Assembly (NCBI RefSeq): GCF_024139115.2
Contig: NC_085140.1
Location: 335,545,099 to 335,609,098, forward strand
Length of the DNA stretch: 64,000 nt
Source of the DNA: Armigeres subalbatus
Taxonomy: Eukaryota; Arthropoda; Insecta; Diptera; Culicidae
Direction of reading: 5' to 3'
Made by a program: the position numbers and the translations under genes. Position 1 is the first letter of the stretch, and the number at the start of each line of letters is the position of its first letter. Shown here piece by piece: positions 56,346 through 64,000 of the stretch. Under the pieces are notes generated by a model. The model saw only the letters and a program-made list of their open reading frames with translations, searched no databases and had not been told where the DNA came from.

Positions 56346-56419
56346 GATAGGATATAGAATATTTATGCCGATAGATATTTGTTTATTTATTCAGACAAAG
56401 GCCTAAGTGGTCTGTGCGG

Positions 56420-57300
56420 TATATAAGATTCTTCTCCATTCGGCTTGGGCCATGGCTACACCTCGCCAACCACGCAGCCAACGGAGGGTCCGCAAGACAT
56501 CTTCCACCTGATCGATCCACCTTGCCTTCTTGTGCCCGTCGGATCGTTGTCGAGAACCATTTTCACCGGGTTACTGTCCGACATTCTGGCTACATGCCCG
56601 GACCACCGCAGTCGTCCGATTTTCGCGGTAGAACGATGGATGGTTCTCTCAGCAGCTCATGCAACTCGTGGTTCATTCGTCTCCCAAGTACACAAATTCT
56701 TCAACCACTTCGATTTCGTCACCATCGATGCAAACTCGCGCTGGGTGGCTCACGTTGTTTTCATGTACTTCGTCTTGGACGTGTTGATGACTAGTCCAAT
56801 CCGTTTAGCTTCCCTCTTCAGTCTGATGTAGACTTTCTCCATCTTCTCAAAGTTACGTGCCATAATATCTATGTTATCGGCGAAGCCAAGTAGCTGGACG
56901 GGCTTATTAATCCCTACTCTTCGTAATACCCCTTCCAAAGCGATGTTGAATAGCAGACACGAAAGACCATCACCTTGCCGTAACCCTCTGCGCATTTCAA
57001 AGGGACTCGAGATTGCCCCTGAAATTCTAACTATGCACATCACCCGATTCATCGTCGCCTCGATCAACCGTATCATTTTATCCAGAAATCCGCGTTCGTG
57101 CATTAGCTGCCATAGCTGGTCCCGATCGATTGTATCATATGCGAATTTTGAAGTCGATGAATGGATGATGCGTGGGCACGTTGTACCTATTCGCGGCATT
57201 CCTGCAGTACTTGGCGAATGGCGAACACCTGGTCCGTGGTGGAGCGTTTGCCCATAAAACCCGCCTGGTACTGCCCCACGAACTCCGATAAATATATATG
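56420..57300 (-). pseudogene. LINE family 1 RT and C-terminal remnant, minus strand
   Basis: From about 57300 downward: sequence equivalent to the GFMGKRSTTDQVFAIRQVLQ block in broken frames, then YDTIDRDQLWQLMHERGF, RRGLRQGDGLSCLLFNIAL, QLLGFADNIDIMARNFEKM and GLVINTSKTKYM. The catalytic FADD box is FADN here, which should abolish polymerisation. The C-terminal part (around 56640-56420) carries GRLRWSGHVARM and RWIDQVE-like motifs in decayed form. Same family as 13480-15115 and 61488-64000. Confidence 0.8.
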
Positions 57301-57489
57301 CTGTTATTTTCATTTGAAATATTCTTGGTGACAAATGTATGGTCTATAAATGACATATTTCGTATCAAGATTAAAACAGTGATGCAAAATTAAAAAAATA
57401 TTAAAATCGGCAAAAGAAAATTTTTTTTTTCGCCCCCTCAATATTTTTGGTGACATAAAATAAATTTAATATTTGTATCGGCCTAATTG
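57301..57489. other. AT-rich DNA with inverted partner of 53433-53500
   Basis: 57420-57485 reads, inverted, ggccgatacaaatattaaat and tttattttatgtcac. Together with 53433-53500 it brackets the LINE cluster. Confidence 0.45.
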
Positions 57490-57790
57490 CGGAAAGAATT
57501 CTTGAAGATACTTTCCGAGGAATTCCTGGAGAACCTGACCGAAGAATTCCTGGAGGAACTTTCAAAATAATTATCGGATGAACTTCCGGAGGAATTTCCA
57601 GAGGAATTCCCGGAGGAACTTCTGAAGGAATTCCTCGAAGACCTTCAGAAGGAACCCTTTGAGGTCCTTCGGAAAGAATTCATTGAGGACATTTCTAGAG
57701 AGCCTTGCGGAGGGATTCCTGGAATAGCTAGAACTTGCTAGAACTTGCGGAGAAATTCCCGGAGGAACTTGCGGAAAAAATCCTGGAGGA
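57490..57790. repeat. GGAATTCC / GGAGGAACTT minisatellite
   Basis: About 12-15 units of 'ggaggaacttccggaggaattcc'-type sequence, roughly 18-24 bp each. This is the best-preserved of the four GGAATTC tracts. Confidence 0.75.
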
Positions 57791-58205
57791 ACTTGCGAAT
57801 ATAAAAAAATATAAATAAATATAAAAAAATATAAAAGAAAATATTATTTTTGTTAAAACTTTATTTTTTCAATTCATTTCTTTATTATTTATTTATTTTT
57901 GATCGAAAACATAAAAAAATATGTTAGTTCATAAATCTTGATAATAATCGATAATGATCGATTGATACGAGATTAATTCGTAGTACGGTCACAATGTGCC
58001 TCGATAATCAAGTTTCCGGTCAAAAATACAAAGGTATCCGCGGCTGCACTGGACGTCATGCCATCCATGATTTGCTACTAGTTTCCCATTATTAGTCTCC
58101 GGTTACACGGTGATGTAGGAGGGGCTATATTGACATCGTCTCATCCTTATCAGATTCCATAATATGAAGGCAGCATTTTTCACATTAATAATATCGTTAC
58201 AGGTC
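57791..58205. other. AT-rich DNA
   Basis: 57795-57910 is ataaaaaaatata low-complexity sequence. The rest is unassigned. Confidence 0.4.
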
Positions 58206-58500
58206 AGAGCCCAGGTCAGATTCCTGTCGACTTCCTTTATTTCCTTGTTCAGGCTACGCCGCCACGAGCCCCTGGGTCTGCCTCTGCTGCGATGTCCTGC
58301 TGGATTCCAGTCCAGCGCTTGCTTGTAGATTTCGTCTCCGCTCTTTCGTAATGTGTAGCCGACCCACCTCCATTTACGCTCTCGAATTTCTGTCGATATC
58401 GGTTTTTGATGACTTCGTCGATGGAGCTCAGCATTCGAGATCCAATTGTGAAGCCACCTTGTTGGATTGGCGCTGATGATGAGTTTCGCCGTTTAAGAGC
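58206..58500 (-). pseudogene. LINE family 2 C-terminal fragment, minus strand
   Basis: From about 58399 downward one frame without stops reads TEIRERKWRWVGYTLRKSG, DEIYKQALDWNPAGHRSRGR and PRGSWRRSLNKEIKEVDR. This is the conserved C-terminal tail of the family seen at 54281-54853 and 55140-56345. It starts inside the protein and has no initiator, so it is a 3' fragment. Confidence 0.8.
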
Positions 58501-59570
58501 GTTCGGCCAGGTCGTTCAGCTTACGCTGCATATCAGAGCTTCGAACGTATGGAGCTACGGGACAAAAATCATAACTTACATTCTACACGTTTTAACTCAA
58601 TGGTGTCTTTGGGAAAATGGTTGTAAACTATTTTTTCTACTAGTTGTATTACTGACCTATGTTAAATTGATAATTGAAAATATGCTTCGTATAATCGAGA
58701 TCCATTTGGGAAAATTGTCACTTATGATAAAAACTAATATTTGCGTAATTGACCTATGTTGAATAGATAATTGCATAAATGCCGTAAACGCCAGATTTTA
58801 CGATATGCCTCAAAGAATCAGGATCTTTTTACGAAAAATATGAGGTATGATAACAGTTTCCATTACAACAATTGACCAATTTCCAATTGATCATCTCATA
58901 AGTGACGTAAACGCCAGCTCTAATGTTTTATACTATAGAATCAGGATATCCTTAGAAATGATTCGAGGAATTAACGAGTTTTAACGACGGTATCAGAAAT
59001 CATTGGAATTTGTTAATTTTTTTCCAAGTTCGTTTATTTTGTAGGCTCAGGCGTGTATAACACTTTACGGAGCCATGGTTATCGATACGTACAATCAATA
59101 TCATCTTATAAAGTTAGTAACAGAGGGGTAGAAGCCAGCGTATTCGTGGTGACTCGAGGTTAAGTTTACAATGTTTAAGGATGGGTGGGGATCAGGATTC
59201 GGGAATCAAGGAATCATCATAATCAAGGAATTTCAGCTGCTCATCCGGGCATTTGGCATCAGGGACGATGTGGCGTGTCGTCGTGTTCAAGGAATGGTTC
59301 GACTGGGAGCATCTTCCGGATGGCCAGAAAATGAAGGATGTCTGACATGGCCGCGGATTTGACCAGAGACAGTGTTGTTTTTAATGTCGATAATTTTTAA
59401 TGGAACTAGCGCCACGACAAGCTGGCTGTTATCTGAGCTCTCAGCCTTCGACAACTTTTGAGTGTAGGTGCTATGTCTTGAGCTTCCATCAAAAGCCCAT
59501 TAGCATACAAGTTTTACCGTCCTTGAGCTCTCTACCGAAAGTTGCATAATGATTAGCGAGGTACAATTCA
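58501..59570. other. Unassigned DNA
   Basis: 58500-58960 has two or three diverged repeats of a 'aattgacctatgttgaa.agataattg / cgtaaacgccag' phrase (about 130 bp spacing). A plus frame at 59171-59362 has no motif. Confidence 0.35.
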
Positions 59571-59972
59571 TTAGGTCTTGCAAATCAACCTCAGCGGACG
59601 TTTCAACGCGTAAAGACTAGGAAGCAGATTTGCATGAACCTCATGTAAAGTACTTCTAAGCAGATTGTACTTTCTCTCGGATAAACCAAAGTCAATGTAT
59701 ACCGCCAGTGCTTGTGCCACTGTCATAATCTTTTCTTGATTTGCGCTTGAGCTTCTTGATATATTGATCGCAAATTCTAGCTCCTCAGGTTCATTATTAT
59801 TGATCAGGTCTGCAACACGTTGTTTCTTTGTTTTATTTGAACATTCCTGAAACGGTTTTTGAGGTCTTCCCTTCGCGATGTTGAATGAAGACTCGGCAAT
59901 ATCGAAATTTGGAGGCGAATATCGAAATTTGTTGCAGCGTTCTCTCCTCCATCGGCCAGGGAGTCCATCCAC
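59571..59972 (-). CDS. Uncharacterised protein fragment with GRPxKxF domain (133 aa)
   Basis: An open frame without lesions. A basic segment GRPQKPFQECSNKTKKQR (near residues 35-52) is followed by a helical acidic stretch (NNNEPEELEFAINISRS) and ALAVYIDFGLSERKYNLLRS, TLHEVHANLLPSLYALKRP. From memory this arrangement occurs at the N-terminus of a repetitive family of uncharacterised insect and cnidarian proteins, probably transposon-linked. That memory is not firm. The basic block could bind DNA. No catalytic motif is visible. The frame stops at 59571 without a following domain, so it may be an exon or a truncated copy. The Met at 59972 may not be the true start. It lies between two LINE remnants. 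Confidence 0.45.
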   Translation of the reverse strand: MDGLPGRWRRERCNKFRYSPPNFDIAESSFNIAKGRPQKPFQECSNKTKKQRVADLINNNEPEELEFAINISRSSSANQEKIMTVAQALAVYIDFGLSERKYNLLRSTLHEVHANLLPSLYALKRPLRLICKT

Positions 59973-60169
59973 GGTCGTTCGACGCTAACGAAATGGTTGG
60001 TTTGATGAGGTGTGCCAGCGAGTGACGGACGAGAAAATATGGTTGGGAGTCGAATGCTAGTGGCTCGTACCCGTTCCATAGCTAAAGATAGCTAAAGCGC
60101 AGGAGAGCATGGATAGAAACGATATGCGGAGGTTTTACGCAACTGTCAATGGCGCGCGGCATAAGACTG
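59973..60169. other. Unassigned DNA upstream of the minus-strand frame
   Basis: A second minus-strand frame (60079-59804) overlaps and may hold the real upstream coding sequence if there is a frameshift. Not resolvable by eye. Confidence 0.3.
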
Positions 60170-61275
60170 GACGAGGTTAAAAGGCTCTAAACGAGCTGGA
60201 AAACAGTAAAGCTTCTGGGAAGGACGAGCTCCCGGTCAAGCTTCTCAAACACGGAAGTGAGCAGCTGCATCAATCAATCCACCACATTATCCAGACAAAA
60301 TGGAAGGATGAAGAACTGCTTGCCGGCTGGTTGGATGGCCTCATATGCCCAATCTATAAGAAAGGGCACAGTCTGTGTGTGCCAATTCCAATTGCCAGTC
60401 TGTGTGTGGACACAGAGTGTGCCAATTACAGAGGGATCACCGTTGTGAACTCGGCGTACAAAATCCTGTCATGATGGCCGATCAACGACGGATGTTTAGC
60501 CTGCGGATGATCCTTGATATATTTCGAGAGTACAACTTGCAGACTCACCATCTGTTCATTAATTTCAAAGCAGCGTACGATTCAGTGAAGAGATATGAGC
60601 TGTGGCAGATAATGTCCGAACATGGTCGGACGAAGTGTCAGCCTCGTTTGTGACCTTAGACGGATTGAAGCAGGGTGATGCACTTTAGAATTTATTGTTC
60701 AACATTGCACTCGAAGGCGCTATTCGGAGATCTGGCGTGCAGAAGAACGGCACTATCATCACACGGTCGCATATGCTCCTGGGCTTTGCGGACGACATAG
60801 TCCTTATTGGAATCGATCGCCGAGCAGTAGTGGAGGCTTTTGCCCCACTGATGAGGGGGACGGCGAGGAAAGCCTTAACCATTAACTTGCTCTATACAAA
60901 TATCTGATTCTACCAGTGGCTTTTTATGGACATGAAGCATGGACGTTGAAAGAGGCGGACCGGAGAGCTTTCGGGGTTTTCTAGCGAAAAGTGCTGCGCA
61001 TGAATCATGAGCTTGTAAGTATACAAAGAAGAAAATATTGTGAATCGTATAAAATACGGCAGACTTCAGTGGACTGGTCACTTAGTGCGAAGTTCGGAAG
61101 AAAGAATAGTGAAAACAATGTTTATCAGAGAACCAGATAGGGGCCGACGATTTCGCGGCGACCGCTGGCTGCACGCGGTGGAATCTAACCTGGTGATCCT
61201 GAACGTTCGGCGAAACTGGAGGAACATCGCCCAAGACCGACGATTATGGAGCTCTACAATATGCCAGGCATAGGT
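60170..61275 (+). pseudogene. LINE family 3 RT remnant, plus strand
   Basis: ALNELENSKASGKDELPVKL, LDGLICPIYKKGH and CANYRGITVVNSAYKILS give the first RT blocks in one frame (60180-60470). After a stop and frameshift come FINFKAAYDSVKRYELWQI, a QGDAL block and LLFNIALEGAIRRSG, then LLGFADDIVLIGIDRRAVV with FADD intact (60790 region). The C-terminal part reads FYGHEAWTLKEADRRAFGV (60930 region) and GRLQWTGHLVRSSEERIV (61055 region). At least four frame breaks. About 60 codons between the RT and tail are missing. Confidence 0.75.
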
Positions 61276-61424
61276 GTATCGATGCTGTAGCCAATCAGGT
61301 ATCCATGTAGGTAATTCTAGAATTTTTAAAAGTAGGTTTAACTATTTACAAATTCCTTTCTACGTACAATCTCAGTTTTTACATTTCTGGTTTTTACGAT
61401 TGCTTAAAATATTAAACAGGTTTT

Positions 61425-61487
61425 CATGTGATTCGTTACTTGGGCTCACTGGTGACCGCCGATAACGATACCAGCAGAGAAATTCGG
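61425..61487 (+). pseudogene. LINE family 1 C-terminal scrap
   Basis: RYLGSLVTADNDTSREIRG matches the YLGSLLMANHSGSREI block at 14735. It is cut directly by the 5' UTR of the next LINE at about 61488, which looks like one family-1 element inserted into another. Confidence 0.65.
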
Positions 61488-61736
61488 GGGCAGCAGGGAC
61501 TATGTCCAAGGGCTTGACGATCCCTCCCCAGGCCATCTGCGAGTTGTGGTGCCTGCCTGGGATGTGGTGGGGTTTGACAGTGGGCCCTGTTAAGCCTCTA
61601 TAAAAAGCTGCATGTATCCGCAAGTAGGCTCCGCCAAAGCGACCGTGTGCCGCTCAAAGCGCACAAGCTCAAGTCCTGGTGTTAGGTGGGACGCTAAACA
61701 GCCCTGACACGACGGCCTTCCGACGAGACAGGAGGT

Positions 61737-62849
61737 TTGCGCAGGCCCAATAAGCCGCCTTTAAAAACAACCATTACGAACGACATAGAAGATAATACGA
61801 CTCGATACAATCGGCAACGACCTAGGCGACGAATAAAGGATCACGATTGGAAGCTTGGAACATGGAACTGCAAGTCGCTAGGCTTCGCAGGTTGCGACAG
61901 GATAATCTACGATGAATTACATCCCCGCAACTTCGATGTCGTAGCGCTGCAGGAAATCTGCTGGACAGGACAGAAAGTGTGGAAAAGCGGGCATCGAGCG
62001 GCTACCTTCTACCAAAGCTGTGGCACCACCAACGAGCTGGGAACCGGCTTCATAGTGTTGGGAAAGATGCGCCAACGCGTGATTGGGTGGCAGCCAATCA
62101 ACGCAAGGATGTGCAAGCTGAGGATAAAAGGCCGTTTCTTCAACTATAGCATCATCAACGTGCACTGCCCACACGAAGGGAGATCCGACGACGAGAAAGA
62201 AGCGTTCTATGCGCAGCTGGAGCAGACATACGATGGATGCCCACTGCGGGACGTCAAAATCGTCATCGGTGACATGAACGCTCAGGTAGGAAGGGAGGAA
62301 ATGTATAGACCGGTCATCGGACCGGATAGTCTGCATACCATATCGAACGACAACGGTCAACGATGCATAAACTTTGCAGCCTCCCGCGGAATGGTAGTCC
62401 GAAGCATTTTCTTCCCCCGCAAGAATATCCACAAGGCCACATGGAAATCACCTAATCAAGTAACGGAAAACCAAATCGACCACGTTCTAATCGACGGTAA
62501 ATTCTTCTCCGACATCACGAACGTACGCACTTACCGCAGTGCGAATATTGAATCCGACCACTACCTCGTTGCAGTATGTCTGCGCTCAAAACTCTCGACG
62601 GTGATCAACACGCGTCGGAGTCATCCGCCGCGGCTAAACATTGGGCGGCTGCAAGACGGTAGACTAGCCCAAGACTACGCGCAGCAGCTGGAAGTGGCAC
62701 TCCCAACGGAAGAGCAGCTAGGCGCAGCATCTCTTGAAGATGGCTGGAGAGATATTCGATCCGCCATTGGAAGCACCGCAACCGCTGCACTAGGCACGGT
62801 GGCTCCGGATCAGAGAAACGACTGGTATGACGGCGAATGTGAGCAGTAA
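61737..62849 (+). pseudogene. LINE family 1 APE endonuclease domain
   Basis: The nicking endonuclease of the element. Near residues 38-80: KLGTWNCKSLGFAGCDRI with the conserved Asn, then FDVVALQEICWTGQKVWKSG with the catalytic Glu. Then NELGTGFIVLGKM, INVHCPHEGRSDDEKEAFY and VKIVIGDMNAQVG with the Asp-Asn. ENQIDHVLIDG and SANIESDHYLVAV bring the final Asp-His. All active-site blocks are intact. A TAA at 62847-62849 (after NDWYDGECEQ) ends the frame, but the same frame continues beyond it as VEEKNAAWARLLQHR, so it is a nonsense mutation. No good ATG is visible at the start, so the true start is uncertain. Confidence 0.85.
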
Positions 62850-63245
62850 GTTGAGGAGAAGAATGCAGCATGGGCGAGATTGCTGCAACACCGCACGAGG
62901 GAGAACGAGGCACGATACAAACGGGCGCGAAACAGACAAAACTCGATTTTCCGGAGGAAAAAGCGTCAGCAGGAAGATCGAGACCGTGAAGAGACGGAGG
63001 AACTGTACCGCGCTAAAAACACACGAAAGTTCTATGAGAAGTTGAACCGTTCACGTAAGGGCCACGTGCCACAGCCCGATATGTGCAAGGACATAAACGG
63101 GAACCTTCTTACAAACGAGCGTGAGGTGATCCAAAGGTGGCGGCAGCACTACGAAGAGCACCTGAATGGCGATGTGGCAGACAATGGTGGTGGTATGGAG
63201 ACGAACCTAAGAACACGCGTGTAGGACATCCGACTTCCGGCTCCG
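62850..63245 (+). pseudogene. LINE family 1 linker between endonuclease and RT
   Basis: Continues the frame: basic and probably coiled-coil (RENEARYKRARNRQNSIFRR, then KKRQQEDRDREETEELYR), then KFYEKLNRSRKGHVPQP and IQRWRQHYEEHLNGD. A TAG follows at 63222-63224. The WRQHYEEHLN block is the usual sign just upstream of RT in such LINEs. Confidence 0.75.
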
Positions 63246-64000
63246 AATCTCCAGGTAATCCAGGAGGAGATCAGCCCGCTGAAAAACAACAAAGCCCTGA
63301 GAGTTGACCAACTACCAGGAGAGCTGTTTAAACACGCTGCACTGGGTAATTACCAAGGTTTGGGAGAATGAGGTTCTGCCGCGGGAGTGGATGGAAGGTG
63401 TCGTGTGTCCCATCTACAAAAATAGCGATAAGCTGGATTGCAGCAACTACCACGCATCATATCTCTGAACGCCGCCTACGCCCTCCCAAATTTCATGCTG
63501 CCGACTAACACCAATTGCAAGAGAGTTCGTGGGGCAGTACCAGATGGGATTTATGGGTGAACGCTCTACCACAGACCAGGTGTTCGCCATACGTCAGGTA
63601 TTGCAGAAATGCCGCGAATACAACGTGCCCTCACATCATCTATTTATCGACTTCAAAGCCGCATATGATACAATCGATCGGGACCAGCTATGGCAGCTAA
63701 TGCACGAAAACGGATTTCCGGATAAACTGATACGGTTGATCAAGGCGACGATGGATCGGGTGATGCGCGTAGTTCGAGTTTCAGGGGCATTCTCGAGTCC
63801 CTTCGAAACGCGTAGAGGGTTACGGCAAGGTGATGGTCTTTCGTGTCTGCTATTCAACATCGCTTTGGAGGGAGTAATACGAAGGGCAGGGATTGACACG
63901 AGTGGTACGATTTTCACGAAGTCCGTCCAGTTATTTGGTTTCGCCGACGACATTGATATCATGGCACGTAACTTTGAGAGGGTGAAGGAAGCCTACATCA
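63246..64000 (+). pseudogene. LINE family 1 reverse transcriptase, 3' part outside the window
   Basis: The early blocks (ISPLKNNKAL, then a broken WEN/VCPIYKNSDKLDCSNY segment) have frameshifts at about 63340 and 63460. From 63520 one open frame reads FVGQYQMGFMGERSTTDQVF, FIDFKAAYDTIDRDQLWQL, RRGLRQGDGLSCLLFNIAL and FGFADDIDIMARNFERVKEA, with an intact FADD box (about 63940). The protein continues past 64000, so the C-terminal region cannot be judged. Confidence 0.85.

Larger units (their letters stand above)
61488..64000 (+). mobile_element. LINE family 1, longest copy, cut by the window edge
   Basis: The 5' UTR (61488-61736) is followed by an APE endonuclease frame and a reverse transcriptase in the order expected for a single-ORF non-LTR element. 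It runs past the right end of the window. A fragment of the same 5' UTR is at 41790-42040. Confidence 0.8.

Noticed and set aside
56414..56831. Two long plus-strand frames (126 and 128 codons)
   Set aside because: They are shadows of the minus-strand LINE family 1 C-terminal region.

Overview
This window looks like repeat-dense nuclear DNA from a mosquito, most probably an Aedes species close to Ae. aegypti. The main marker is a tRNA-derived SINE at 3354-3647 that I recognise as Feilai. A DD37E mariner remnant and several non-LTR retrotransposon families of mosquito type agree with this. I find no intact host protein-coding gene. Almost everything that can be named is a transposable element, a satellite or a decayed minisatellite. 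The clade names for LINEs are from memory and could not be checked.

Layout. 0.7-2.3 kb: a decayed DD37E Tc1/mariner copy carrying a nested hAT-like MITE. 3.3-5.5 kb: the SINE, a TAA-target MITE and pairs of diverged direct repeats. 6.2-7.1 kb: satellite A (about 143 bp) on the minus strand. 7.7-10.3 kb: palindromes carrying tRNA-like sequences. 10.7-13.1 kb: unassigned, single-copy looking DNA. 13.5-15.1 kb: a LINE remnant broken by a foldback minisatellite. 17.1-24.5 kb: satellite B minus, satellite A plus (with a pogo-like MITE), a scrap of Feilai, then satellite B plus (131 bp monomers in 262 bp dimers). 27.2-29.7 kb: a cluster of five MITE or foldback elements. 29.7-32.4 kb: two long decayed minisatellites.

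The most interesting locus is 33.0-37.9 kb. It is a non-LTR retrotransposon whose coding region begins with two OTU-type cysteine-protease-like domains. The first keeps the DGDC active-site motif and the second has lost it. They are followed by an APE endonuclease and a reverse transcriptase. The reading frame is cut by GT-AG introns at 35066-35122, 36660-36746 and 37788-37860, with a further candidate at 33462-33520 just before the start codon. Removing the three inside the coding region restores the frame each time, and each contains or leads to a stop if retained. Introns are unexpected in an element that copies through RNA. The copy is dead: it has a MITE in the first OTU domain, two small frameshifts and one nonsense codon. 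It lies inside a 7,035 bp segment (32454-39488) bracketed by a perfect 23 bp direct repeat.

40-43 kb holds three hAT-like MITEs with exact 8 bp target duplications. Two of them landed only a few bases apart in a LINE 5' UTR, whose empty-site relative is at 61.75 kb. 44.9-47.4 kb is a 2.4 kb TTTCG-repeat element with an 11 bp direct repeat. 49.2-49.7 kb looks like a non-autonomous Helitron. 54-64 kb is a LINE graveyard with at least three families on both strands, ending in a fairly complete LINE copy that runs off the window edge.
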